Shown: positions 15,840 through 24,745, counted from the first letter of the stretch. The stretch: 39,382 nt of DNA from CAZCWX01 sp964502465 (GCA_964502465.1 CAZCWX010000751.1:1-39382); one strand, 5' to 3'. Notes: generated by a model not told the origin, from the sequence alone. Numbers and translations: made by a program.

Positions 15840-17672
15840 ATGAACACACGAGGACGGATTTCATTAGCAGTCGCATTCTTGTTTTGTTCCTGCCTGGTTG
15901 GGGTGCTGCTCGTACCTGCTAGCGGGGACAGTCAGGACCTCGTTGCAATGCAAAAAGATCCTGGTCAGTGGGTGTTACCAGGAAAGGACTATTCCCTCAT
16001 TCGCTATAGCGAACTCAACAAGATCACGACGGCCAATGTGAACAACCTCAAGGTGGCCTGGACGTTTTCGACTGGCGTGCTGCGCGGACACGAAGGATCG
16101 CCCCTGGTCGTGGGCGACACGATGTATCTCGTTACGCCGTTCCCTAACATCGTGTATGCTCTCGATCTGACGAAGCCAGGCGCGCCGGTGAAGTGGAAGT
16201 ACGAACCACAGCAGAGTCCAGATGCGATTCCCATCGCGTGCTGCGACGTGGTCAACCGTGGGGTCGCTTATAGCGACGGAAAAATTTTCTTTAATCAACT
16301 CGACGCCCACACCGTCGCGCTCGATGCCAAAACCGGCAAGGAACTGTGGAAGGTCAAGCAGGGGGACATTAGTCAAGGCCAAACCATTACGATGGTGCCG
16401 CTGGTGGTGAGGGACAAAGTGATCACTGGCATTAGCGGCGGCGAGTTTGGCGTACGGGGCTTTGTCACTGCCAATGATATCAATACCGGGAAACAGCTCT
16501 GGCGAGCCTACAGCACCGGTCCAGATTCCGAGGTATTACTTGCCAACGACTTTTCGTCTCCATACCCGTCCCATCAAGGAAAGGATTTAGGGATAACGAC
16601 GTGGAAGGGAGACGAATGGAAACGTGGTGGTGGTACGACGTGGGGATGGTACAGCTACGATCCAGAGTTGAACCTGTTCTACTATGGAACCGGGAATCCA
16701 GGCGCCTGGAACCCGGACCAACGGCCGGGCGAGAATAAGTGGTCGATGACTCTCTTTGCGCGGAATCCTGATACCGGCGAGGCGAAGTGGGCCTACCAGA
16801 TGACACCGCATGATGCCTGGGATTACGATGGCGTCAACGAAAATGTGCTTATTGAGCTGGAAACCGATGGGAAATCACAGAAGGTTCTGGTTCACTTTGA
16901 CCGCAACGGTTTCGCCTACACGCTTGACCGCACCAGTGGTAAAGTACTGATGGCCAAACCGTTCGCGCACGTCAACTGGGCAGAGGACATCAACCTCGAG
17001 ACTGGCCTTCCCGTCGAGAATCCTGCCAAACGCACCAAGCAAGGCACCAATGTCCAGGATATTTGCCCTGGCGCGATGGGAGGGAAGGACCAGCAACCGG
17101 TGTCGTACTCTCCGCGGACCAAACTGTTTTACGTTCCTACCAATAACATTTGTATGGATTATGAAGGCACCGAGGTCAGCTACATGGCCGGGGTGCCGTA
17201 TGTCGGCGCGATCGTCAAGATGCATCCTGGTCCGGGCGGCAACCGTGGTGAGTTCATCGCGTGGGACCCCGTGACAGGCACGAAGAAATGGGGAATCAAG
17301 GAAAAGTGGGCAGCCTGGAGCGGTGCGCTCTCTACTGCGGGTGATATCGTCTTCTATGGTACTATGGACGGGTGGTTCAAGGCAGTGAACGCCCACGACG
17401 GCAAGGAACTGTGGAAGTTTAAGGTCGGTTCGGGGATCATCAGTGCACCAATGACCTATCTGGGTCCAGACGGCAAACAGTATGTGGCAGTCCTTTCCGG
17501 CGTTGGCGGTTGGTCCGGCCTCGTGGTTGCGGGAGACTTGGCAACCGACGACCCAACCGCAGCCCTGGGAGCAGTCGGGGCTTTTGCTGACTTGGGGAAA
17601 GATACCAACAAGGGCGGCATGCTGTACGTCTTCGCGCTCGATGACGCACCGCGTCAGACTGCCAGCAAGTAA
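15840..17672 (+). CDS. xoxF: Lanthanide-dependent methanol dehydrogenase XoxF
   Basis: 610-residue periplasmic PQQ quinoprotein oxidising methanol to formaldehyde or formate. A signal peptide occupies about residues 1-29. Beta-propeller W-motifs recur (GKELWKVK, GKQLWRAY, GKELWKFK). The vicinal disulfide is Cys134-Cys135 (IACCDVVNRG). Metal and catalytic ligands by alignment with known enzymes are Glu202 (GGEFGVRG), Asn286 (GTGNPGAWNP) and Asp328 in AWDYDGVNE. The additional Asp330 is the lanthanide-coordinating residue that calcium-type MxaF has as Ala. AAGGAGGG precedes ATG 15840. xoxJ and a cytochrome follow; no small MxaI-type subunit is present, as expected for XoxF. Confidence 0.93.
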   Translation: MNTRGRISLAVAFLFCSCLVGVLLVPASGDSQDLVAMQKDPGQWVLPGKDYSLIRYSELNKITTANVNNLKVAWTFSTGVLRGHEGSPLVVGDTMYLVTPFPNIVYALDLTKPGAPVKWKYEPQQSPDAIPIACCDVVNRGVAYSDGKIFFNQLDAHTVALDAKTGKELWKVKQGDISQGQTITMVPLVVRDKVITGISGGEFGVRGFVTANDINTGKQLWRAYSTGPDSEVLLANDFSSPYPSHQGKDLGITTWKGDEWKRGGGTTWGWYSYDPELNLFYYGTGNPGAWNPDQRPGENKWSMTLFARNPDTGEAKWAYQMTPHDAWDYDGVNENVLIELETDGKSQKVLVHFDRNGFAYTLDRTSGKVLMAKPFAHVNWAEDINLETGLPVENPAKRTKQGTNVQDICPGAMGGKDQQPVSYSPRTKLFYVPTNNICMDYEGTEVSYMAGVPYVGAIVKMHPGPGGNRGEFIAWDPVTGTKKWGIKEKWAAWSGALSTAGDIVFYGTMDGWFKAVNAHDGKELWKFKVGSGIISAPMTYLGPDGKQYVAVLSGVGGWSGLVVAGDLATDDPTAALGAVGAFADLGKDTNKGGMLYVFALDDAPRQTASK

Positions 17673-17698
17673 GAGCACGGCAACAGCTCGGCTTTTTT

Positions 17699-17727
17699 CT
17701 CCCTCTCCCGCTAAGCGGGAGAGGGAG
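17699..17727. repeat. GGGAGAGGG-family hairpin, copy 2, between xoxF and xoxJ
   Basis: CTCCCTCTCCCGC, TAA loop and the exact reverse complement form a 13-bp perfect stem, preceded by a T-run (17693-17698) and followed by TTT. In the xoxF-xoxJ gap it could attenuate transcription or protect the xoxF message 3' end. Confidence 0.7.
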
Positions 17728-17762
17728 TTTGGAATCGAGTGTCAGTTGCATAACTGAGACTG

Positions 17763-18581
17763 ATGCGCATTGGACCTCTCTTCTCTCTCGCCATACTCAT
17801 TCTCCTCGTCGCCGCGCACGGTTGGAGCACTGAAATCCATGCGGAGCACAAGGAGTTTCGCGTTTGCGCCGATCCTAATAACCTGCCCTTCTCGAATCGC
17901 CAACAAGAAGGGTTTGAGAACAAGATTGCCGAGCTGTTGGCGCGGGAACTCGGAAGCGAGGTGACCTATACCTGGTGGCCGCAGCGGCGCGGGTTCGTGC
18001 GCAGTACCCTCAACGCGGGCCTTTGCGATGTCATCATGGGCGTCCCGAGCGAGTATGATCCGGTCCTGACCACGCATCTGTACTATCGTTCGACGTATGT
18101 GTTCGTTTACCCGAAAAACGCCGAGTACCACATCACATCCTTTGGTGACTCCGTTCTCCAGCGACTGAAAATCGGCGTGCATCTCATCGGCGACGACTAT
18201 GCGAACAGCCCTCCTGCCCATGCACTCAGCGCACGAGGAATCGTGAATAACGTGGTGGGCTACAGTGTGTTCGGGGACTATGCCGAGGACAGCCCTCCGG
18301 GGCAGATCATCAAAGCCGTGGCAACCGGCGAGATCGATCTGGCCATTGTGTGGGGGCCAATTGCCGGGTATTTCGCCCAGCGGCAGACGATTCCGTTGAC
18401 ACTCGTTCCGGTTCCAGCAGAGGCGGGTTCGCCGACCCTGCCGTTCGCGTATAATATCTCACTAGGTGTTCGGCGCGAGGATACTGGTCTCAAAGCAACG
18501 TTGGATGCAATGCTGGCACAGCAGTCCTCTGAGATTCGCGCCATCTTAGAGGAATACGGTGTGCCGCTCATACTGGAATGA
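17763..18581 (+). CDS. xoxJ: XoxJ, periplasmic binding-type protein of methanol oxidation
   Basis: 272 residues. A signal peptide (MRIGPLFSLAILILLVAAHGWS) precedes a type 3 solute-binding fold opening FRVCADPNNLPFSNRQQEGFENKIAELLA, the signature of quinoprotein-associated MxaJ/XoxJ proteins. WWPQRRGFVRSTLNAGLCDVIMGVP and TGEIDLAIVWGPIAGYFAQ are also typical. XoxJ is thought to help mature or activate XoxF rather than feed an ABC importer, which agrees with its place between xoxF and the cytochrome. The ribosome site is weak. Confidence 0.88.
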   Translation: MRIGPLFSLAILILLVAAHGWSTEIHAEHKEFRVCADPNNLPFSNRQQEGFENKIAELLARELGSEVTYTWWPQRRGFVRSTLNAGLCDVIMGVPSEYDPVLTTHLYYRSTYVFVYPKNAEYHITSFGDSVLQRLKIGVHLIGDDYANSPPAHALSARGIVNNVVGYSVFGDYAEDSPPGQIIKAVATGEIDLAIVWGPIAGYFAQRQTIPLTLVPVPAEAGSPTLPFAYNISLGVRREDTGLKATLDAMLAQQSSEIRAILEEYGVPLILE

Positions 18582-18598
18582 GCGATGAGGCCTGAGTC

Positions 18599-19033
18599 AT
18601 GAGCAAAAGAGAACGAAGCAGAAGAAGCCCCACTCTCAGCACTCAGCACTCAGCACTCAGCACTCTTTGCCTTGTTGCGCTTGTCCTTCTGATTGTTTCG
18701 TTCCTGCATGCGCAAGAGAATGGCAATACGCCACAGAAACTCAACCCGTATACTGGGAACGTCGAGGCAATTGCTGAAGGGCAGGAACTGTACAAACAGC
18801 TCAACTGTTACGGCTGTCACGGCATGCGCGGAGGCGGCGGCATGGGACCGAACTTGACTGACCAGGCCTGGCAGACGGGCGATGGTTCTGACGCCAACTT
18901 GTTAGCGCAGATCCAGGAGGGACGAGGAAAGATGCCCGCCTATAAAGAGGTTATCGACGACGATCAAGCCTGGAAGATTATCGCCTTCGTGCGGACCCTC
19001 TACAAAGGCGACCCGATGAAGATCCAATGGTAA
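18599..19033 (+). CDS. xoxG: XoxG-type c-type cytochrome, electron acceptor of XoxF
   Basis: 144 residues with one haem site CYGCH (70-74) and a likely Met ligand in GKMPAYKE (Met112). The GGGGMGPNLTDQAW segment is common in short cytochromes that serve PQQ alcohol dehydrogenases. It starts 17 bases after xoxJ behind GAGG. The N-terminal signal peptide is odd: residues about 13-22 (LSTQHSALST) are encoded by a perfect tandem array of CAGCACT, followed by a hydrophobic core LCLVALVLLIVSFLHA and cleavage near HAQE. The xoxG name rests on operon position. Confidence 0.82.
   Translation: MSKRERSRRSPTLSTQHSALSTLCLVALVLLIVSFLHAQENGNTPQKLNPYTGNVEAIAEGQELYKQLNCYGCHGMRGGGGMGPNLTDQAWQTGDGSDANLLAQIQEGRGKMPAYKEVIDDDQAWKIIAFVRTLYKGDPMKIQW
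18637..18664. repeat. Perfect heptad array (CAGCACT x4) in xoxG signal peptide
   Basis: Four exact copies of CAGCACT, preceded by a partial unit. It lies inside the region coding for the n-region of the cytochrome signal peptide. Confidence 0.85.
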
Positions 19034-19101
19034 TGTGATTTCATGTTTTTCAGGGATGAGTGAGTCAATGTATCGTTTCAATGAGTCCATATCTCAATCG
19101 G

Positions 19102-22100
19102 TTAATGAGTCAACTCTTGGAGCAGCGTCTTTGCCTCTTGTAAATCCTGGGTGTCAAACCCCTCAGTAAACCAGCCATAGATCTCGGCCACTATTTGGTA
19201 TGCTTCTTCTGTCTTGTCTTGATGATGCCACAAGCGCGCCAGACGCGTCGTTGCTCGCAATTCCAGTGACTTCGCCTGCTGCTGCCGCGCAATCTCAATA
19301 GCTTTGTGAAAACACGCTTCGGCTTCCGCCTCCGCGTGGGTGCTAGGTGTTGGGTGTTGGGTGTTGGGTGTTGGGTGTTGGGGTTTTCGGACTGCGGACT
19401 GTAAGACTAATTGTCCTTTGAGCCGATACAGCTCTGCCTCCAAGCGACGTTCCCCGGTTGTGTACACGGCAGCCAGGGCCTCAGCCAACAAAGCAAGCGC
19501 TTTGTCTCTTTGTCCCACTTGCCCGTACACCTCGGCCTGCAGAGCAAGAAAGTACGGTTGCGCAAGTTCCGCTCCGGCCGTTTGCCTGGCTGTCAGTCCC
19601 AGTTGCATCTGCGTGAGACCTTCCTCTGTTTGACCCAGCTCTGCCAACGCCCACCCTCTGCGAATGGTTGCTGCAGATAACAACGAAGCAAATCCATGTT
19701 CACTGGCTAGTGCAATCGCCGCTTCCGCCTGCCTTTGGGCAGCCCGTCCCTCCCGGCGCAACTGATGGAGCCCTGCAGCAAAAACCAATGCAAACCCGAG
19801 GCTGAATGGATCAGACAGTTCCTGAGCGAGGGAGATCGCCGTCTGGCTCCTCTGTAATGCCTGGTCCGGATAGCCGAGAAACCACAGGGTACGAGCAGCT
19901 TCACAGAAACAGGACACGCCAGGATCTGCCCCGCCATGGAGAAACGTTAAGGAACGGTGCAACTGTGAATTGTAGAGCAGACACCCTTGTTCGAGATGGA
20001 CGCGGGCGAGAGGGAATACTCCTTGCCATAACAAGGTGCTTCCCAACGCGCGATGGGCTTCGAGGAGAAACGCGGGGTCTTGGATCCGCTCTGCCATGGT
20101 GAGGAGCTGTTCTCCTAGCTCGCGCGCTGTCGCTAACTCGGCTCGCACATGATGTAATACCCATAAGCCTCGGAGCACTGAAAAAAGCTGCGCTGTCTCT
20201 CCTGCCCGTTGGCACAGCTCGCGCGCCCTCACATACGCACGTTCTACTTCAGATGCTGCTGGTCCCTTCGTGGCCTGGAGAGAAGCAGCAAGGGCGAGTT
20301 GCAAGGCCAGTTCTTGTGGCGCACGGTTGGATACGTCTGGCAATGTCTGGAGTAATGTCAAGGCCGTGGTAAGATGACCGACCGCCTCTGCATAGGCTGA
20401 GCGCTGTGCGGCCTGCTGTCCGGCTCGCTGGAGATACGCTACTGCCTTCTCGGTGGCACTGCTGCGACTGTAGTGATAAGCCAGGTTACTATAGTGCTCC
20501 TCCAGGTGCTCGTGAAACAGGTGCTCGATCCCCCGTGCGGTCCGTTCATGGAGGACTTTGCGTTGTTCCAGCAGTAATGAATGGTATGTGACCTCTTGCG
20601 TGAGTGCGTGCTTAAAGGTATACGCAACCTGCGGAAATGACGGCTGTTCATAGATAAACTCGGCTGCTTGGAGGTGGGAGAGCAGCCAACGGATCTCCTC
20701 TTCGGGTTTGTCTATGACCTGTTTCAGCAGGCTCCAGGAAAATTCTTTGCCAAGCACGGAGAGAGTCTGCAGCAGAACTTTCTCTTCTGCAGGGAGGCGA
20801 TCGACACGTGAGGCGAGAAGTGCTTGCACGGTGGGTGGAATGCGAAACTCAGTCAGATTCAAGGGAGAGGTGGAGCTGAGACGTACCTCGCCATTTGGAT
20901 TGCGCACCAAGACCCCCTGTTCAATCAGCGTCTGCACAATCTCTTCTATGAAGAAAGGATTCCCTTCGGTCTTTTCGAGAATGAGCTGCTTCAGGTGTTG
21001 GAGGGGTGCTGCATGCTGTGCTCCTTCCTTGTCCTCCAGCAACACGGCAAGCAACTCCTCCGCATCCTGCCGCTCCAATGAGTCCAGACGCAGTTGAGTG
21101 TAATAGGTCTTCCTGCCCCACTCATGCCGGTACTCCGGTCGGTAATTCACGAGCACCAGGATTCTGGCCGTCGCCACGCTCTCACTGAAAAAATCGAGGA
21201 ACGCCTGAGTTTCGTTATCCAGCCACTGCAGATCCTCAAAGATCAGGAGGAGCGGCTGATTGACGCTCTCACGCACCAAGAGCCGCTTGACTGCGTTGAA
21301 CGCGCGCCGTCGCCAGACCTGGGGGTCCAGGTGCGGCAGTGAGGAAGCAGGCTCCACAATGCCCAAGAGAGAGAAGAGGTACGGCAAAGTATCCTCTAAG
21401 TTGCGATCGAGCATCAGTACCTTGCCCCCAATCTTCTCTCGCCGCTGCCGCTCGTCGTCTTGCTGAGTAATCTGGAAATAATTCTTCAGCAACTCAACCA
21501 GTGGCAGATACGGATACTCCTTGCCATAGGCAAGCGAGAAGGTTGTGAGCACCAGGCAGTCTCGCGGTGAGCGTCGAGGCGTTTGACAATACGCCTCGAC
21601 AAACTCATGATAAAGGCGAGATTTTCCCACCCCTGGCTCACCCATGACGCCAACAAGCTGCCCGTGCCCTGCCCGTGCCTGTTCCAACGCGCGCTGTAAC
21701 TGGGTAAGCTCAGGTTGCCGGCCAACGAAGCGTGTGAATCCCCGTTTGGCAGCGACCTGCAGCCGAGTCCGTAGCGGACCAAGGCCAAGCACTTCGTAGA
21801 GATGAATAGGCCCACTGACTCCTTTGACTGGGCTGGTCCCCAAGTCTTTGAACTCAAAGTAGCCTGCGGCGAGCTTGTAGGTATGCTCGCTCACAACAAT
21901 CGACCCAGGATTCGCTAAGCTTTCCATCCGCGCTGCCAGATTGGTTGAATACCCTATCGGTACATAGTCGGTATGCAGATCATCCTTGCGAATCGAACGC
22001 ACCACGACTTCACCAGTGTTGATCCCCACGCGCAACTGCAACGGTGCACTCCCCTTTTGCCGGAGCGTGTCGGCATAGCGTCGCATCTCCTCTTGCATCC

Positions 22101-22650
22101 GTAGGGCCGCATATAAAGCTCGCTGCGGGTGCTCTTCGTGCGCAATCGGCGCACCAAAAAGGGCAAAGATGCCATCGCCGAGCGACTGGGCAACATACCC
22201 TTCATAGTGATGCACTGCATCCATCATCAGTTGCAGAGCAGGGTCGATCAGTTGGCGAGCTGCTTCAGGATCAAGGTCTTCAATGAGCGCAGTGGAGCCT
22301 TTGAGATCGGCAAAGAGCGCGGTAATGGTCTTTCGCTCACCCTCGGTAGGACCACCAGTCTCCATCGCTGCCTGCGCAGCGCGGATACGGGCGGCCAGGT
22401 GAGGGGGGGTGTAGCTAGCGGGTCTGGAGTCAGGAGTCTGGAGTCTGGAGTCTAAGCTGTGCTCGACCGTGGACTCCAGACTGTGGATTTGGGACCGCTG
22501 AATAAGCGACGCTCCACACTCGTTACAAAATCGGCTCCCAGGCGGATTCTCGTGGCCACACTGTAGACACTGCGAATCCAGTCTGGTTCCACAGTTCTCG
22601 CAGAACTTCGCGCTCTTGTTATTGTCGTGCTGACACTGTGGACACCGCAT
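19102..22650 (-). CDS. Zinc-ribbon / class III cyclase / AAA ATPase / TPR regulator
   Basis: 1182 residues. Two zinc ribbons (CPQC...CENC at 3-20, CLQC...CNEC at 28-45) come first, then a linker (about 52-79) encoded by heptad arrays. The adenylate/guanylate cyclase domain (about 105-300) has metal Asp candidates in ALFADLKGST and LGDGIFALFG and the N/R pair in GYSTNLAARMES. A signalling ATPase module follows with P-loop GEPGVGKS and LLLIFEDLQWLD as Walker B. A long TPR-like helical region contains another heptad-encoded linker near 1090-1105. The architecture matches the widespread cyclase-ATPase-TPR proteins, here cytosolic. ATG 22650 is preferred over the frame reaching 22728 because it begins the first zinc knuckle behind AAGGAAAGG. 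Confidence 0.87.
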   Translation of the reverse strand: MRCPQCQHDNNKSAKFCENCGTRLDSQCLQCGHENPPGSRFCNECGASLIQRSQIHSLESTVEHSLDSRLQTPDSRPASYTPPHLAARIRAAQAAMETGGPTEGERKTITALFADLKGSTALIEDLDPEAARQLIDPALQLMMDAVHHYEGYVAQSLGDGIFALFGAPIAHEEHPQRALYAALRMQEEMRRYADTLRQKGSAPLQLRVGINTGEVVVRSIRKDDLHTDYVPIGYSTNLAARMESLANPGSIVVSEHTYKLAAGYFEFKDLGTSPVKGVSGPIHLYEVLGLGPLRTRLQVAAKRGFTRFVGRQPELTQLQRALEQARAGHGQLVGVMGEPGVGKSRLYHEFVEAYCQTPRRSPRDCLVLTTFSLAYGKEYPYLPLVELLKNYFQITQQDDERQRREKIGGKVLMLDRNLEDTLPYLFSLLGIVEPASSLPHLDPQVWRRRAFNAVKRLLVRESVNQPLLLIFEDLQWLDNETQAFLDFFSESVATARILVLVNYRPEYRHEWGRKTYYTQLRLDSLERQDAEELLAVLLEDKEGAQHAAPLQHLKQLILEKTEGNPFFIEEIVQTLIEQGVLVRNPNGEVRLSSTSPLNLTEFRIPPTVQALLASRVDRLPAEEKVLLQTLSVLGKEFSWSLLKQVIDKPEEEIRWLLSHLQAAEFIYEQPSFPQVAYTFKHALTQEVTYHSLLLEQRKVLHERTARGIEHLFHEHLEEHYSNLAYHYSRSSATEKAVAYLQRAGQQAAQRSAYAEAVGHLTTALTLLQTLPDVSNRAPQELALQLALAASLQATKGPAASEVERAYVRARELCQRAGETAQLFSVLRGLWVLHHVRAELATARELGEQLLTMAERIQDPAFLLEAHRALGSTLLWQGVFPLARVHLEQGCLLYNSQLHRSLTFLHGGADPGVSCFCEAARTLWFLGYPDQALQRSQTAISLAQELSDPFSLGFALVFAAGLHQLRREGRAAQRQAEAAIALASEHGFASLLSAATIRRGWALAELGQTEEGLTQMQLGLTARQTAGAELAQPYFLALQAEVYGQVGQRDKALALLAEALAAVYTTGERRLEAELYRLKGQLVLQSAVRKPQHPTPNTQHPTPSTHAEAEAEACFHKAIEIARQQQAKSLELRATTRLARLWHHQDKTEEAYQIVAEIYGWFTEGFDTQDLQEAKTLLQELTH
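19340..19381. repeat. Perfect heptad array (GTGTTGG x5) in the large cyclase gene
   Basis: One variant unit GTGCTAG, then five exact GTGTTGG units at 19347-19381, with CGGACTG twice just beyond (19388-19401). On the coding strand it gives a Pro/Thr/Gln/His linker (PQHPTPNTQHPTPST), 42 bases and so frame-neutral. Confidence 0.85.
22422..22496. repeat. Two heptad arrays in the N-terminal linker of the large cyclase
   Basis: 22422-22456: GTCTGGA, GTCAGGA, GTCTGGA, GTCTGGA, GTCTAAG. 22469-22496: GTGGACT, CCAGACT, GTGGATT, TGGGACC. Together they code for the low-complexity Ser/Asp/Leu linker between the zinc ribbons and the cyclase domain. Confidence 0.75.
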
Positions 22651-22732
22651 GCCCTTTCCTTCTTGAGAACGGCCACAAGAATCTATATATCTTCGCAACC
22701 TGCGCGCCGAGAATCTACCGCTGCGCACCTCT

Positions 22733-23692
22733 TCACTTCACTCCCATCACTTCCCGCACTCCTGCGGCAATCTTGTCACGGTTAGGAAAGACATGATTTT
22801 CCAGCACCGGACTATAGGGAATCGGTACCTGCAAGGCGCACACTCTTTTCACCGGTGCTTTTAAGCGCACAAACGTGTCGCGATCTTCCGTTACCAGCGC
22901 AATGATTTCCGCTGAGGCACCAGCAGTAGGGCCGGCTTCGTCTGCCACCACCAATCGGCCAGTTTTCTGTACCGAGGCGCGGATCACCTCCTGGTCCAGC
23001 GGCACGAGAGTGCGAGGGTCAATGACTTCCACTGCAATCCCCTCTTGCTGAAGAATCTCGGCCGCGGCGAGCGCCTCGTGTACCATCCAGGCGAAGGCCA
23101 CCACTGTCACATCACTCCCGTTTCGTTTGATATCAGCCTTCCCGAGGGGCACGATATATTCTTCTTCTGGGACCTCGCCCCGCATGCCCATCAGTCGGCT
23201 CGACTCGAACGAGATCACTGGGTTATCGTCGCGAATAGCAGATTTGAGGAGCCCCTTCATATCATAGGGTGTGGAAGGCAGGATCAACTTTAATCCGGCC
23301 AGATTCATAAACATCGAGTATGGACTCTGCGAATGCTGAGCCGCCAGTTGGCGGCCGCCACCAATCGAGGCACGAAACACCAAAGGAAATTTTGCTTGTC
23401 CACCAAACATGTAGTGGATCTTGGACGCCTGGTTAACAATTTGGTCCATGGCGACAAAACCAAATGTCACCATGCTCCAGTTGACGATTGGGCGGTATCC
23501 CGAGCCGGCCGCGCCAATCGCCATGCCGGTAAACGCAGCCTCAGAAATGGGGGTGCCGCGTACTCGCTGAGAGCCAAATTCTTTTACCAGAGGAGAAGGG
23601 GCGTCAGTGGCCAGGTAAATGGTTTGCGGGTCCCGTCGCATTTCCTCCAACATGGCTTCCATTCCAGCTGCTGCATAGGAGATCTGACGCAT
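22733..23692 (-). CDS. 2-oxo acid / acetoin dehydrogenase E1 component, beta subunit
   Basis: 319 residues of the transketolase-like pyrimidine-binding and C-terminal domains, the beta half of the thiamine diphosphate E1 heterotetramer. RVRGTPISEAAFTGMAIGAAGSGYRPIVNWSMVTF, QLAAQHSQSPYSMFMNLAGLKLILPSTPYDMKGLLKSAIRDDNPVISFE (read in part) and VEVIDPRTLVPLD are typical. AAGGAGCTACACT precedes the ATG. The alpha subunit lies 87 bases upstream. No E2 or E3 gene is near, so pyruvate, branched-chain and acetoin roles cannot be separated; the pattern is closest to acetoin/pyruvate E1. Confidence 0.88.
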   Translation of the reverse strand: MRQISYAAAGMEAMLEEMRRDPQTIYLATDAPSPLVKEFGSQRVRGTPISEAAFTGMAIGAAGSGYRPIVNWSMVTFGFVAMDQIVNQASKIHYMFGGQAKFPLVFRASIGGGRQLAAQHSQSPYSMFMNLAGLKLILPSTPYDMKGLLKSAIRDDNPVISFESSRLMGMRGEVPEEEYIVPLGKADIKRNGSDVTVVAFAWMVHEALAAAEILQQEGIAVEVIDPRTLVPLDQEVIRASVQKTGRLVVADEAGPTAGASAEIIALVTEDRDTFVRLKAPVKRVCALQVPIPYSPVLENHVFPNRDKIAAGVREVMGVK

Positions 23693-23709
23693 AGTGTAGC
23701 TCCTTTTCG

Positions 23710-23780
23710 GCTAGAGGCCACGGGCTCGAGGTTTCAGGAGACTTCCCTCTAGCCTTATGCCTAAAACCTTCAGCCTGTTT
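23710..23780. repeat. Two heptad arrays between E1 alpha and E1 beta
   Basis: 23710-23737: GCTAGAG, GCCACGG, GCTCGAG, GTTTCAG. 23746-23780: CCTCTAG, CCTTATG, CCTAAAA, CCTTCAG, CCTGTTT. The second reaches the last base of the E1 alpha stop codon. The two arrays fill nearly the whole gap. Confidence 0.65.
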
Positions 23781-24745
23781 CAATCTGCAAATACATCTGC
23801 GACCGCCGTATCCAGACCGGGAAACGGACTTGCTTGCGCAAATGCCACGGCATCTTCGATTGATTTGAGGATCTCTTCGTCCATCTTCTTCCAGCCGTCC
23901 TCAGTAAGCAAACTCCGTTCTTTGAGCCGCGTCGCGAAGCGCGCAATCGGGTCTCTCTGTTTCCACTCTTCCACCTCTTCGGGTGGCCGGCGATCAGGCG
24001 TCCCTGTGATTTCGGTGTGCCCGCGCCAGCGGTATGTCTTACATTCGATGAGCGTTGGTCCCTGACCAGCACGGGCTCTTTTCACTGCCGCCTCAGCCAC
24101 TTCATAGACGGCAAGCACATCGTTGCCATCTACCACGACTCCGGGAATGCCGTAGGCTGTTGCTCGGTCAGCAACGTCTTTCACTGCCACTGCCTCAGCT
24201 ACCGGCATGTTCACACCGTAGCTGTTGTTCTCACAGACGTAGATCACCGGCAGTTTCCATAAGGCGGCAATGTTGATAGACTCGTGAAATGGCCCAGCGC
24301 TGGCGGCGCCATCCCCAAAGAAGGATACTGCTACCCGACCCTTTCCCTCGATCTGTGCGGCGAGGCCTGCACCAGTGAGGATAGGAATCCCGCCAGCAAC
24401 AATGCCATTGGCTCCCAGCATACCGATGCCAAAGTCGGCAATATGCATAGAACCACCCTTACCTTTACAATAGCCAGTCTGTTTCCCGTACAGTTCGGCC
24501 ATCATGCGGTTGAGGTCTGCCCCTTTGGCAATACAATGGCCGTGGCCACGGTGGGTACTAATGATCTGATCGTCACGGTTTAGAGTCGCACACACGCCCA
24601 CTGCCACAGCTTCTTGCCCGATATAACAGTGCACGACGCCATAAATCGCGCCTGCTTGGAAATCGTCCGAAGCCCGTTCCTCAAACCGGCGGATGGTCTG
24701 CATGGTCCGCAACATCTCAACCTGCTTTTCTGGGGTGAGACTCAT
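23780..24745 (-). CDS. 2-oxo acid / acetoin dehydrogenase E1 component, alpha subunit
   Basis: 321 residues binding thiamine diphosphate. RFEERASDDFQAGAIYGVVHCYIGQEAVAVG (read in part), STHRGHGHCIAKG, the KGKGGSMHIAD motif and the ThDP signature FFGDGAASAGPFHESINIAALWKLPVIYVCENN (seen as GDGAASAG...NIAALW...ENN) are all present. AAAGGAGGGAG precedes the ATG. It forms an operon with E1 beta. The C-terminal end VADVFAD stops at the edge of a heptad array. Confidence 0.9.
   Translation of the reverse strand: MSLTPEKQVEMLRTMQTIRRFEERASDDFQAGAIYGVVHCYIGQEAVAVGVCATLNRDDQIISTHRGHGHCIAKGADLNRMMAELYGKQTGYCKGKGGSMHIADFGIGMLGANGIVAGGIPILTGAGLAAQIEGKGRVAVSFFGDGAASAGPFHESINIAALWKLPVIYVCENNSYGVNMPVAEAVAVKDVADRATAYGIPGVVVDGNDVLAVYEVAEAAVKRARAGQGPTLIECKTYRWRGHTEITGTPDRRPPEEVEEWKQRDPIARFATRLKERSLLTEDGWKKMDEEILKSIEDAVAFAQASPFPGLDTAVADVFAD

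Noticed and set aside
18637..18664. Heptad arrays as CRISPR repeats
   Set aside because: Units are 7 bases and directly tandem, without spacers, and no cas gene is present.
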